DNA of 64,000 nucleotides. It comes from Nissolia schottii (Eukaryota; Streptophyta; Magnoliopsida; Fabales; Fabaceae). The notes beneath the pieces were generated by a model. The model searched no databases. It was not told the DNA's origin and was given only the letters and a program-made list of their open reading frames with translations. The DNA lies in contig QANU01032235.1 of assembly GCA_003254905.1 (NCBI GenBank), positions 24,488 through 88,487 on the forward strand. Direction: 5' to 3'. The translations under genes and the position numbers were made by a program. Every line of letters begins with the position of its first letter. Positions within the stretch are counted from its first letter, which is position 1. Shown one piece after another: positions 36,321-48,300 of this stretch.

Positions 36321-37253
36321 GGCGGCCGAGACTCACACTTAAGGCATCCATTCCATACTTCAGATTCATTCCTTTCTCATTTACTCTTGTATTCCAAATC
36401 CTAGGTTAGTTTAGCAACAAAGAGGAGGCCAGTGAAGGAGTCAAAAGTGATCAAGGAAGCACGGCAGTCGTTGTCATGACAGCGTGAGAACGTGTCATGG
36501 TAAGCGTCCATCACCATGCCTCTAAGATTATCTCTTGCAAGATGGATTTCTAATCCTCTTGTTGTTGGGATTTTGATGATTATTATAGCATGATTGTATC
36601 CATGTAACTTTTACATTATGAAGTTATCACTTACTACGATTTGCTTGAATCGATTTTACACTTAATGCTTGTTTTAGCTTAGCTACCTAAAGCATGATTT
36701 CAAACTGCATGATTGCGTGCGAAAGTGGCATCATAAGTTGGAACTAAATCAATTCATCTGGTAAACCTAATTACTAGAAATAGAGTTAGGATTATTAGTC
36801 ATTTTAACATTTCGAATAACGCTGGTTTACTTTGTTAAGTTTGTGCACGAAAGTGACAGCATAATAAAGGAAACCTAATGATCTTTTCATGCTCGAAAGA
36901 GATGAACAAGTTAAGAACTGATGGCGAGGAATCAATGAAATGATAATTCTGTTGTACTAAGTAAATGGATACATGAAACTATAATAGGATTCAATTCCCA
37001 ACAAGCTACCTGATTACCCCTGATTTGTTGCCTATTGATCTTTTATGTTCTATATTTATATATTTAAATACCAAACAAATTACCAATCATTCACCCTATT
37101 GTTTAATTAATGAACTCAAGAACGGTATTTTTGCAACTCCCTGTGGATGCGACTATACCCGACTATACTGCAATTGGATTCCTTGAGGATCTGAAAGCTG
37201 TAAAGAAGGATATATATTGAACGACGAGAGTGTAAAAAACTTTCAACATACTC

Positions 37254-38410
37254 TCTCCCTATTAAAAAATATTTGTCCATTTTTATCATCACAAAAATCA
37301 AGAAAAAAAAGAAGAAGATAAATGTGAAGTATTAGAAGCAATGAAAAATTATTTGAATGACCAAAATTAACTTTATTTTGAAAGAAGCATTACTTCAATG
37401 TTAGTACATTTAATAACAACAATAAAATTAAGGGTATTGTCAAGAGAAAAAATAATTAATATTATCTTAAAATATGAGTGTCAAATCGACATATGAGTGT
37501 GTGTTTGGGAAAGCTAAAAAATTAAACTTATTTCAATAATCACTTATTACAATAATGGTTTTTTTGTGTAATCAATTTTATGAGAATTAATTTATGTTTG
37601 GATACTTTAGCTAAAAAATAATTTTAAGATAATCTATTTTGTTTGAATTGTATAAAAAATTATTTTTATATGATAAAATTACTAAAAATTATATAAAATA
37701 ATTATTTATATTTAATAACAATGATCAATTTAATAAAAACATGAAAATAATATTATTTTAATCATAAAATCAAAAGGCTTTTCTTTCCAAAATGTCCCAA
37801 AAAAAAAGCTTTAGGTATTTTTTTAAAATCCAAAATAGCTTTTTTTGTAGTAATATCGAAAACAGCTTTAATTTCACACAAAAGGCTATTGCTTAATTTT
37901 TCGTATTTTGCCAAAGATATCATATTTTGTTAAAACAACTTTTTTCATGAAGAAAAAGATGTATGACGTTCCCAAACATGCCAGTAAGGTGACATGGGTC
38001 TTGATTTCTTAACTAGTGGCCTTGATTTCGAATTTTGAGGATTAAAAAAAAAAATTGCTAAGATCTCTACCCCTTATAAGAGTTTAAAGTCAGGTCAGGC
38101 CGGGTTAGTCAGATTCCTAATAACTTATATACGAGTGGTTTAATCAAGATAAAAAAAATGAGTTATACAAAAATATTTTGAAACCTTAAATTAACCAAAT
38201 TATTGTCTTAATTAGTGACATTGGTCAAGTCATTAAAATATATAAAGTTATCATTATTATCGAATTAGATTAGTCTAATTTTTTTATAATAGAGTCCGAA
38301 TCTAGATAATTTCATCAAGACAACAAAAGAGATGGAGTAATTTTTTTAAAGATGGTCTTGTGTGTACGTACAAAACAAACATAATATACAAATAGGAAAG
38401 TAGTATAGAG
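37254..38410. other. Intergenic region between solo LTR and foldback element
   Basis: AT-rich. It includes a probable MITE at about 37500-37982 and a 38-kb stretch with many A/T runs. No gene is visible. Confidence 0.45.
37500..37982. mobile_element. Possible MITE with TGTTTGGGAA ends
   Basis: The left boundary reads GTGTGTTTGGGAAAGC and the right reads GTTCCCAAACATGCC, the inverse of GGCATGTTTGGGAAC. The interior is AT-rich and non-coding. Part of it resembles 29075-29130. I could not fix a target duplication. Confidence 0.4.
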
Positions 38411-38420
38411 TAGGAATGTA

Positions 38421-39116
38421 GACAATTTTACTCTTTTACCCCTAGTACAGAAAGTAATTACGAAAATATCCCCGTTTTGAAACATGTTACAGGAGTACCA
38501 CGATTTTGGCTGACGTGGCATCCGCGGACAGCGTGGCGTGCCAGGTCAGATTCGCCAACACGGCCGGCGAATTTGCGTTGAATTCGCCAACGTGTTTAGC
38601 GAATCCCATACAAACTTGGCAACGGGCGTGGCGAATTTAACACGAATTTGCCAGATCGGGTGGCGAATTTAGCGCGTATTCGCCAAACCGATTGGCGAAT
38701 TGAATGGAGTCCAAATTAAATTTAAAATTACATAATTCATTTTAATAAGGTTTTGTAGTTGTATAAATAAGCATTTGTATTCTGTGTAAGTAACCCTAAC
38801 TATTTGTCAACTACAAAACCTTATTAAAATAAATTATGTAATTTTAAATTTAATTTGGACTCCATTCAATTCGCCAACCGATCTGGCGAATTCATGTTAA
38901 AATCGCCACGCCCGTTGCCAAGTTTGTATGGGATTTGCCAAGCACGTTGGCGAATTCAACGCAAATTTGCCAGCCATGTTGGCGAATCTGACCTGGCACG
39001 CCACGCGGTCCGCGGATGCTACGTCAGCCAAAACTATGGTATTCTTGTAATATGTTTCGAAATGAGGGTATTTTCGTAATTACTTTCTGTGCCAGGGGTA
39101 ACAGAGTAAAATTGTC
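38421..39116. mobile_element. Mutator-like foldback element with long terminal inverted repeats
   Basis: The element is 696 bp and begins GACAATTTTACTC and ends GAGTAAAATTGTC. It is flanked by a 10-bp direct repeat TAGGAATGTA (38411-38420 and 39117-39126), the target-duplication size typical of Mutator-like elements. The terminal inverted repeats extend some 320 bp and meet around a ~60 bp loop near 38765-38815. The inner arms have GC-rich units of TTCGCCAA/TTGGCGAA type repeated every 32 bp. No transposase is encoded, so it is non-autonomous. Confidence 0.85.
38551..38710. repeat. 32-bp-periodic minisatellite in the left arm of the foldback element
   Basis: Units beginning TTCGCCAA (or a one- to three-base variant) start at 38551, 38583, 38615, 38647 and 38679, exactly 32 bp apart. 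Each contains a second half reading TTGGCGAATT or similar, so each unit is itself partly self-complementary. The mirrored array occupies about 38868-38990. Confidence 0.85.
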
Positions 39117-39836
39117 TAGGAATGTATCCACTTTGGGGGCTAGTAGTCTTTTTTCCGATTCGGAGGCTACTGAGTTTCCTATGTAATGTGGTAGCTGATT
39201 TTTGCTGGATTGTATAGTGTTTATATGAGGAGTAATCTTGAGGTGTTTTTATTGGTTTTTTTGACCTTTAATTGTGTGAGTCTGTGAGATACACTCTTTT
39301 TCTTCCTTTTTTTTTTTTTGAAAGATTTTTAATGAGATTCTTTTTTGTTTTTTTGCTAAGCTTTGTTGGGTGAGAGGTGGGATAATTAGACGTAGCTTAG
39401 AAATTCAAGTGTCAAATTGGTGTTTTGTGACTTATTTTGTTGTTGTTGGACCTCTTAATTTGCCCAGCTTTTAGATTATTTAATGGCAAGGCATAACCAC
39501 TTACTACTAGTAATCTCTTACATTTGTCACTTTAGAAGGATCGAGAATCCAAGCCATACTGCATACACAAAGCTCAAAGCAGTTCAGTATAATTAGTTAG
39601 TTGGCAACAAATCCCTGTCGTTAGCATTCATTGATTTTAGACATAACTGTCTGTTGTAATAAATCGTGGTGATCACTACCATTCTCCTGATTTAGATATG
39701 CTGACAATTCCAAGCTGTGCAAGCGTTCTTCCATTAATTAGCATTGAATGTTGCTCATATATGGAAAGGAGTGAATTGAGATACTTTAGAGCGAGAAACT
39801 TGTTTTAGTGACCAAAATGATGACTATATATTTTTG

Positions 39837-40990
39837 AATTGTCTTAAATAAATTTTTAGTGCATAATAAATTGTAAATTGTAGTTTTAACTTTTAATAAA
39901 TATTTTTTTCCTTTTATTCTCTAATAATATTTCTTTGGTTTTACGGCTCAACCATCAACATATTTGTTAACTATTAACATGATAGACAAAAGTCAAAGTC
40001 AATTTTACTTATGTGGCACCACTTATTTGTAAGCCATGAGAAATTGCTTCAATAAGTTTTTAGTCCCCTAAAAAATCGCAAATTTTACTTTGAGTCCTTA
40101 ATAAAATGCAAACTTTGATTTTAACCCATAATAATTTTTTATTTGTCTTTTATCCTACCGTTAACTTTGACATGTCTCCACTTGGGTATTTCAAATCCAT
40201 GTGGCTAGTAGCATATGACTTACACATGCTACATAACCTAAACCCACAAACCTAATCCTTACTTGTCTGAATATTGAATCAACCCATTTCACTAACTCAA
40301 AGACCAATTCTAAATAATAAATTGCAATATCCCCAAAATTTATTTCAATGATTTAATAAGAAATCACTTTAATAAGTTTTTAGTCCCTATTAAATCATGT
40401 CACCTTGCCTCTCCAAAGATGTCATTGAGGAGGACAAGTTGTTTGTGATTTTTGCCTCAACAACGTGTTTTTTTGACGGGGTGTTGCAATTGGTGGCATG
40501 ATGGTTGAATAATTGAATCGTGTTTGTAGGTAAAGGGCTGTGAGTGGTGGTCATGGGGCACAGAAGGAAGGGGTGGAAGATAAAGGGAGATGGTAGGAAA
40601 AGCGAGTAATTGATTTTTTTTTAGGCTTAATTGACCAAGTTGATGATAGGAGGAAAAAACAAAAATTAATATTTATTAGGGACTACAACCATTTTTTACG
40701 AGATAAAACCAAAATTTGTAATTTATTAGAGGACTAAAACCAAAATTTGTGATTTATTTGGGACTGAAAACTTATTTAAGCAATTTCTTATGTCACATGG
40801 ATAAGTAAAGTACCATATAAGTAGAGTTGTTTTTTTTACTTTCATCCGCCACATTAATAGTTAATGGATTAAGCTGATGGTAGAGACGAAATTTTTTTTT
40901 ATTAGGGACTAAAATCAAAAAAATATTATTAAGAACTAATATTAATATTTATAACTTATTAGAGATTGAAAACTTATTTAAACCTTTTGA
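39837..40990. mobile_element. Long foldback repeat (~1.15 kb)
   Basis: The left half contains TAAATAAATTTTTAGT, TTTTAGTCCC and AGAAATTGCTTCAATAAG. The right half contains their inverses (ACTTATTTAAACC at 40974, GGGACTAAAA at 40904, and CTTATTTAAGCAATTTCTTA near 40771). The arms are imperfect, about 400 bp each. No protein is encoded. This looks like a non-autonomous DNA element with very long inverted repeats; no target duplication was found. Confidence 0.5.
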
Positions 40991-41932
40991 TTAATAAAAT
41001 GAACATTGTCCATAAGTCTTAACATTTTTATATTGATGTACAGATGTATATACTCACTTTTCTCTTTAATACAACGTCATCGCTTTAGATAATTTAAATC
41101 TGAAAAAATATATAAAAAGATTTATAAGAGAGTTTTATAAAAGGTATCTTGATTAATGCAATCAATGTAAAAAGTAATGAGATTTTTGTTATAGTCAAAA
41201 CATACCTAGAAAATGAAAGAGGCGGGTCAAAGATGTAGAGTTCAACTATAAGATGTGGTGTGGTAGTAACTCATCTTGTCCCTTAATCATGTGGTTGAGA
41301 ATTTGATCCTCACTCATGAGAATAGAAAAATATTTCGTGGCCAACAGTCTAACACTTCGTATAAGCGTTATTGTGATGAGATTATTCATTGCTACCGACA
41401 AAAGGTCACGAATCAAAATAAGAAGTTAAAACATCTCCAATAATGGGTGTCCCCTTAAGAGTCTTTATTTTAGCACAATCCTTATGATATTGACGATACA
41501 CCATTGATGCCTTATAATAAGTAAAAGTGTCTCAAAAGTGTTCTTATTTTCTCCAATAGAAGGGATTAATTTTAATTTCAACTATAACCCCACATTAAAT
41601 AAGTTTTCTAAATATCATGTTTTTATAAATAAAAAAAGGACTGTAATTATTAATGAAAAGTAAGATGGGAAGTTTGGATTAATCCCTTCATTGAGGAACT
41701 TTAACCTTTTTCTTTATTACTTCATCAAAGTAGAACTTAAAATAGTGAGATTAGTACTTTAAAAATAAGTCGGGGAGATGCTCTTACTCCCCAAAATCTT
41801 CCCTTGTGTCAGCAGCATTTGAGGTCATTTGTTTGGTTTTTTTTTTTTCATTTTTAATTATATTATCATTTTTAATTATAAAATTGTCACTTTTTTTCCT
41901 TCCTTTTTCAGGATATTGTGAAATTGAGAACA

Positions 41933-42800
41933 ATAACATCTTGATAAACGTTTCTTTGATACAACGGTAAAAGAAGAAAAAAATAAGGTGACAATTTTGT
42001 AATAAAAAATGTAAAATAAAAAATAAAAACATAAATCAAATATACTTTTTAACCAAATTTTGATTCCTTAAATGAGCACTATACTATTTATAAAAAAAAA
42101 AAAAACGAAATACTATACAGTGTTTCATGAATTGAATTGTTTGGTTTGACATTCATCTGGTTGTATGGTAGCGTTAGTTGCCATACAGGTGCCATGTGTA
42201 AATTACTTATTCTTGTTCTTTAATGGGAAGATTAACTAATTAATAACTACTCCTTCTTAAGTGGAAATGGGGATAGGGTCAGTTACAATTGAATGATACT
42301 TACATGTTTATAGAGCACATTTAATGTGTGCTTTATTAGCACAATTAACCATTAAATTATTTTAACATCCTGATAAATGTTTCTTTGATACAACGGTAAA
42401 AGAAAATAAAAATAAGGTGAAAATTTTGTAATAAAAAATGTAAAATAAAAAATAAAAACATAAATCAAATATACTTTTTAACCAAATTTTGATTCCTTAA
42501 ATGAGCTCTATACTATTTATAAAAAAAAAAAACAAACAAAACGAAATACTATACAGTGTTTCATGAATTGAATTGTTTGGTTTGACATTCATTTGGTTGT
42601 ATGGTAGCGTTAGTTGCCATATAAGTGCCATGTGTAAATTACTTATTCTTGTTCTTTAATGGGAAGATTAACTAATTAATAACTACTCCTTCTTAAGTGG
42701 AAATGGGGGATAGGGTCATTTACAATTGAATAATACTTATATGTTTATAGAACACATTTAATGTGTGCTTTATTAGCACAATTAACCATTAATTTATTTT
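41933..42800. repeat. 429-bp tandem duplication
   Basis: Two adjacent copies, about 41933-42361 and 42362-42800, share almost the whole sequence. Each starts TAACATC(T/C)TGATAAA and each contains TTCATGAATTGAATTGTTTG and CTTTATTAGCACAATTAACC. They differ by scattered substitutions and small indels in A runs, so the duplication is not very recent. Confidence 0.9.
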
Positions 42801-44331
42801 ATATATATATGGGTTTTGCTAATCTCTACAAGATTATGTGCAGGTTAGCAATGTCCACAGTTCGTTTTGGATAATAAAACCACTCCTCTTAATTTCTTTA
42901 GATTAACTTATAGCAATGGATAATTTTTAATTTAATCTTATTCACATTAATTATTATTGTGACATTTTTCTCACTTAAAAAAAGAGAGAAAAGAAGAAAG
43001 GGTACTATTTAATTTAAGTGAGAGAACTGTCACAATAATAATTAATATAAATAAAATCAAAATACAAAACTATGTATTATTATAAGTTGTTCTAAAGATG
43101 GAGGAGTAATTTTATTATTCAAAAAAAATGTGAACATTATTAACCTTCACATGAGTTTATGGAGATTAGCAAACTCACACACATATATATTAAATTAAAA
43201 TCAATAATTAATAATATTCATAAAAAAATTAATAATTAATAATATTCATACAACGTACACACAATTATATCTCTTTCCAACTCGTATGACAAAATGAAGG
43301 CATGCCACGTAGGAATGGCAAGTAAGATTAGGCATCACATAGGACAATTGATATGGAAGTGTAAAACTATGTTAGACATGTTTAATGTCTTTTAGTGGAT
43401 ATTTTGTAAGTAACTTTATAAGCACTTAAGGAATTTTGAGTATATCTTTGATCTTAATAAAATGGCTGGTGTTAAATCTAACTAAACATTTTTTTTATTA
43501 AAATAAAACACAAAAAATTGGAACAAAATTAAACCGAAAAGTTTGTAAGGACTATATATAATAGAAATTTGTTATATTTTAAAAAGAAAAAAAATTAATC
43601 TTGATTTATTTTTTAACCATAAAATATTTGGAATGAAGATTCAGCTACTTCATTCATAAGGCTGGTATAGTTGGTAAGGATCGAACATATATATCAAAAA
43701 GATGCAAATTTGAGAATGAAACACCCCCCGTCCTAAATAGACCAAAATAGATCTTGTTAGTTAAAACTTGCACATTCCTTATCTTATTAATTGATTTTTT
43801 ACTTTAGAGATAAGCCTACATATATAACAATATCCTGTGTAATTTTTAATTGAAATGATCTATTTTCAAATTTCCTACCCATATTTGGGGATAAGGACAA
43901 TGATTAAGTTCGTTATTCTAAGTGATCTTGTTCACTCTCAAAATAGTGGGAGTTGCACACTCTCAAATAAAGGTAAGACAAACTTTCTAAACATTTTCAT
44001 TGGCTTCCCCTTCCTCTCCTTTGAGATCTTTCATTTCCTTTCATACCTAACTCTAAAGCAACCCTTTTTTCCTTAGATAATTTTATATCATTTCATTCAA
44101 CATTCAAAGAGGAAATGAGGTTACAAATGAGAACTAATACTCCCCACCGAGTTTAGACAACACTTGGTATGTTCACGACGGGCATTGTTAAAACCTCTCT
44201 AAAGTAAACCCAATTAGACAAATTCTTTGATTATTAAGGGAAAAAAGAGGCTCATCAAAGACAAATCAATGGAACTACCCACATAATAAAGGGACTATAG
44301 AAACTAAACAAACCACACAAAAAACACTAAC

Positions 44332-45336
44332 CATTACTAGAAAAACGTTCTCTACCGACAGATTTTATCGGTGGATATTTCTAGCGAATTTTGTGTCAAA
44401 ATGCTCGTTGATAGTATTTTTCAATTATGGACATGAAATAGGTCGAAGCTACTGACAAATAGAAAACCCGTCGCTTTTTTTGCAAGTAATTTGTGGGGCC
44501 AAGTGATTGCAATTAATTACTGACAGATATATCCACCAATAATTATTATTATTTTTTAAAAACATTAGACAGGACATTATTGACGGATATAGCTGCCGAT
44601 AATTTATTAATTTGAATAAAAAAAATAAAAATAAATAGGACTTTACGAATGGATATATCCATTGGTAATTTATTAAATAAAAAAATATTTAATTAAAAGA
44701 TAAATTATATTTAAAGAGAAATGACATTTTCTTTTGTTTACTTTTTTAAACTTCTTTTCTACAAAAATAAATTAAAATAATTAATAAATATTATATTTTA
44801 ACTTAATATTATTTTAGATATATATTTTTATAAAGATAAGCACTTATTTGAATATGTCTCTAGTAAACATAAAATATATTTTCATAAGTTATTTTAAAGT
44901 TAAATGTTTTGCTAAAAACTCCTTTTAATTATATAAAGTCTTATAAATTAAGCTCTTTATCCAAAAGTGTGTGTTTGGATTAATTAGTTTGCAAACTAAT
45001 GACGTGTGCACCAACTTGAGTCTTTCAAAATTAATTTTGATCAAAAGTGAGTTTATATTAACGTAATTTATGTTTAAAAATTTTATATCAAAATTCATTA
45101 TGATAAGATGCATGAATGTTTGTTTCGATGATGTTAAACAAAATCACTTTTGTGTATGTAACTACTTATGCAATAAAAATTATAATAATATTCATTTCTA
45201 GTGCTATGAATATTGTTGTAATAATCTAAATATGCATAATATTAGTAGTTTTTTAAATCATTATTGAGCATTATAAATTTTTTGCATAATTATTACGCTA
45301 CAAAGTTTGGGTCATTGCAAATGTTATTATATACAT

Positions 45337-45376
<40 letters not shown>

Positions 45377-46156
45377 AATAACTTTTATGTTCTTCCTTCA
45401 GTGTCCTAATTTTTATAAAGATATCGATACTATTTTATATTTTAACAGCCATGATTTATTTTCATGTTTAAAATAATAAATAATTAGAGTTAGTAGGACA
45501 CATGATTAGTTCTTAGTCAGAGATAAATCATAGGGTATCGATACTTTTGAATTTGATGGGGTAATTTTTATTAACTTTATAACTCTTATTACATATAAAA
45601 TATAATCAATACTCATAAAGATTAATATAATTGGTTTACTTTTAATACAATTTTCTTTTGCACATAGACAATTATAATATAAAAAAGCAAAAATTATTTT
45701 TGGATGTATAAAATGATAATTTGGAATTACATTATAAAAAAGTAAACATAAATATTAAAAGATGATATTATCAATTTAAGTAACATTCTAGTTATAATTA
45801 ATTTAAAAGTCAATAATTGAAATTAAAAAAAAAATCAAGAAACAACCTCAATACACATATTAATTGCACGCGTGCGGAGCCTGCCATGCTCAATTCAAAA
45901 TTAAAATTTCATTTTGTTTGTATAAATTGCCGACAGATTAATCCGTAAATAATTGGTTCAAATAACAATTTTGAATGTTTTATTACCGATGAATTAATCT
46001 GCCAATAATTTACGTCAAATAAAATATCAAACGCAAACACATTACTGATAAGTCATATACCATCAACTACTTTTCAACGCAAAATTCATTGGAAACATTA
46101 AAATCTAATAATAATTTAAGAAAATCCGCTGGTTGAGAATGGTTTTACTAGTAGTC
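44332..46156. mobile_element. Non-autonomous CACTA (En/Spm-like) element, decayed
   Basis: The left end reads CATTACTAGAAAAACG and the right end, in reverse, GACTACTAGTAAAACC. Both are one-base variants of the CACTACTAGAAAAA terminus of plant CACTA elements. The element (1825 bp) is flanked by the 3-bp direct repeat AAC (44329-44331 and 46157-46159), the size CACTA elements produce. Near both ends lie subterminal repeats such as GACGGATATAGCTGCCGATAA and ACCGATGAATTAATCTGCC. The interior is AT-rich and codes for nothing, and it includes a TA microsatellite at about 45345-45374. Confidence 0.8.
45345..45374. repeat. (TA)n microsatellite
   Basis: This is a tract of about 15 TA units inside the CACTA element, preceded by TACATATACATACA. 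Confidence 0.8.
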
Positions 46157-46159
46157 AAC

Positions 46160-47488
46160 AATTGCCACACCCACAAACAAGTTCGGTGCCAACTAACTGC
46201 CTAGCATAAAAATACAAACAAACATGGAGATAGACCAAGCAATCTAGCTAACTCCACAAATAGAACGCGAAGAAAACAAGAAGAAGTTCAGATTTTGTGA
46301 GTTCAATCTTGTAATTCACCTAAATAAAAGAATATTGTTGGGAAATATCGATGTCACCCTAAAAGATTAGTCAATCAATTGTTTAGTGTGAGAGAATACT
46401 CTAAAAAGCGAAAAAAAATTGTTTTAAGAAAGGAAAAAAAGTCAATTGTTACTCAGAAAGAAGAAAGCCAGGCAAGTTTCTAGAACCCGTGGTGAATTGG
46501 TTCATCGAACCAAGTTTCTATGCGCCGCATATGCATACACTAACCATATTGCTTAGGTGCTAACCCTCCTCCTCCTCCTCCTCCTCCTCCATCCTTCCGG
46601 TTGTAAAGTTGTCCATTTCTATTTTTTTTAAATCACAATCGTGTCCGTGTGCCTTGTATATTTTATACCCACCTTTCTTTGGTTCCAAGAAATGCTTCTT
46701 TTGCGTTTTCCTTCACGTCACCTTGTGTTGATTTGGAATTGATTCCATGTACTATTGCAAAACCAATTTGTTTTACCTTGTGCGGTAACAGCAATTAAGC
46801 TTAGACTAGTAGTATGCTGCTACCAATAGTCCACACAATTCACAAGTAATAATTTCAAATTTGAGGGAGAAAAAAGACATGCAAAATTCATGTGCAGTAA
46901 GTACATTAGGAGGAATTGGTTCAACCAGTTAAAGGATTGGCATAGCTGCAAGTTCTGAGTTGAGTTATATTGGGATTGAAGGCGGGAAAAAGCAGCATTA
47001 TGTTTTTTAAAAAAAACAACTTAGTTGTTCCAAACCAATTAAAAAAGCAACCAAGTTCACTGTTGCCAGCTTTCAGCATGCTTCATCTGCCTTCTCTGTT
47101 TCTTAATGTTTGACTTTGATCTATATATGAACTAGAGGAATATATTCAAATTCAATGCATATAGAGAACCAACATTGGATGAAGTCCCAAATGATTGAAC
47201 AACCACACAAGTCAAGGGAGAAGCAATAAAATAATGAAACCCCACATTGTTTCCAATTCAAACACTTATCTTAATATTGAAAATACTGAAAAATTCTCCA
47301 ATGAACTTCTCTGGTCTGTGCATTAACACACAAGTTTCCCAACTGGGTTCCCCAATCACTTTGTCAGAATCAAGGGGAAGCTGAGCTGTCAAAGAGAAGA
47401 GCTTTCACACTACAAATATAGCTTCACACACACACACACACATATATATGTTCCTTAAGTCTCCAATTAATAATCTCATTCACCTATT
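46160..47488. promoter_or_regulatory. Upstream region of the ERF gene
   Basis: No other gene is visible. The region carries a CCT trinucleotide run (46565-46590) and a CA repeat (about 47428-47440). A short TATA-like stretch (CATATATATG) lies about 55 bp before the start codon. The exact promoter elements are inferred. Confidence 0.4.
46565..46590. repeat. (CCT)n microsatellite
   Basis: Eight or nine CCT units lie about 0.9 kb upstream of the ERF gene. Confidence 0.85.
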
Positions 47489-47530
47489 ATGTGAATGCCA
47501 ACATGGCTATTCATGCAGATTCTGAAATGA
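47489..47530 (+). promoter_or_regulatory. Start-stop uORF and overlapping uORF at the ERF start
   Basis: ATG directly followed by TGA (47489-47494) lies 8 nt before the main ATG. A second upstream ATG at 47495 opens an 11-residue frame that overlaps the main start and ends at 47530. Both could reduce initiation at the ERF start codon, provided the transcript starts upstream of them. Confidence 0.5.
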
Positions 47531-48300
47531 TTCTTGAGAACGTATGGGCAAAAATCATCAGCAATAGTACTAATAGAGCAGAATCTTCCAACTCGTTGGA
47601 AGAACTGCCTAATCTTAATGCAAGAGATGAGTCAACGGAAATTCTTGAAAGGCTTCCAAGTTTGGGGAGATGGATATCAATGGGAGCTGAATTCTGGGAA
47701 GAAGTCTTAGACGGTGTTGTTCTACCAGGTGCAAGAGAAACCCAAGATGCTAGTAATCATACCAATATGAATATTAGAATTGGAAGTGATGTTAATTCCA
47801 ACAAAAGGGTAGTGGAAGAAGATGGTGTGAGAGGAGCAGATAAGGCGGCAGCAGGGGCGACGATGAGGCACTATAGGGGAGTGAGGAGAAGGCCATGGGG
47901 CAAATACGCAGCAGAAATCAGAGACTCGTCGAAGAAAGGTGCAAGAGTTTGGCTTGGGACATTCGAAACGGCTGAAGAAGCAGCCTTGGCTTATGACAAG
48001 GCTGCATTGAGGATCAGAGGAACAAAGGCACACCTCAATTTCCCACCCGAGACAGTTGCAAAGGTTTTGGGATTTGACCATAACAATATTGGAACTGGCA
48101 AAGAAAGTTCTTCTTGTGATGCCCGGCCGAAAAGATCCCGGCGGCGAAGGGAAGAGTTTGTTGTGGATGTGATGAATGAACAACCTGCGACAAAGAAAAT
48201 GGCAAGCTTGGAAGGCATGCTAGAAAATGATGAACTTGGTGTTTTTGTGTTTCAGGATTTGGGGAGTGATTACTTGGACAACTTACTATCTTCTATTTGA
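47503..48300 (+). CDS. AP2/ERF-domain transcription factor (ERF subfamily), intronless
   Basis: This is a nuclear transcription factor expected to bind GCC-box elements in stress- or ethylene-responsive promoters. The single exon encodes 265 residues from the ATG opening MAIHADSEM; a longer frame exists upstream but has no ATG. One AP2 domain spans residues ~123-181, from [19 protein letters not shown] through [20 protein letters not shown] to AHLNFP. The Ala and Asp of AAEIRD, which separate ERF from DREB proteins, are both present. A basic segment, [11 protein letters not shown], follows the domain at about residue 208 and is a likely nuclear localisation signal. The acidic C-terminus, ending [15 protein letters not shown], may act as an activation region. 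The exact ERF group could not be fixed by eye. Confidence 0.93.
   Translation: MAIHADSEMILENVWAKIISNSTNRAESSNSLEELPNLNARDESTEILERLPSLGRWISMGAEFWEEVLDGVVLPGARETQDASNHTNMNIRIGSDVNSNKRVVEEDGVRGADKAAAGATMRHYRGVRRRPWGKYAAEIRDSSKKGARVWLGTFETAEEAALAYDKAALRIRGTKAHLNFPPETVAKVLGFDHNNIGTGKESSSCDARPKRSRRRREEFVVDVMNEQPATKKMASLEGMLENDELGVFVFQDLGSDYLDNLLSSI

Larger units (their letters stand above)
35607..37248 (+). mobile_element. Solo LTR of a Ty3/gypsy-type retrotransposon
   Basis: The element is 1642 bp long and begins TGTTAAG and ends TTTCAACA, so it has the TGTT...AACA ends of an LTR. It is flanked by a 5-bp target duplication TACTC (35602-35606 and 37249-37253). A TATA box (TATAAATA, 36313-36320) lies about 0.7 kb in, followed by a leader-like stretch, and the phrase AACTCCCTGTGGATGCGACT near the end is common in plant Tat/Athila-type LTRs. 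No internal coding region or second LTR is present, so the copy arose by recombination between two LTRs. Its U3 carries a paired-dyad array described separately. Confidence 0.85.
39127..44328. other. Gene-free repeat-rich region
   Basis: About 5.2 kb without a recognisable gene. It contains a long foldback repeat (about 39837-40990), a 429-bp tandem duplication (41933-42800) and AT-rich sequence. Short reading frames here have low-complexity Lys/Phe/Ile-rich products and are not credible genes. Confidence 0.5.

Noticed and set aside
35739-36409. Several ORFs of 60-118 residues on both strands at 35.7-36.4 kb
   Set aside because: They lie inside the solo-LTR U3 and come from GC-rich dyad repeats. 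LTRs are not expected to code here.
38855-39079. 74-residue ORF inside the foldback element
   Set aside because: It arises from the GC-rich 32-bp repeat units in the right arm and reads as repeated words, not as a protein family.
47722-48183. 153-residue ORF antisense to the ERF gene
   Set aside because: It is a shadow of the conserved AP2-domain coding sequence on the other strand.
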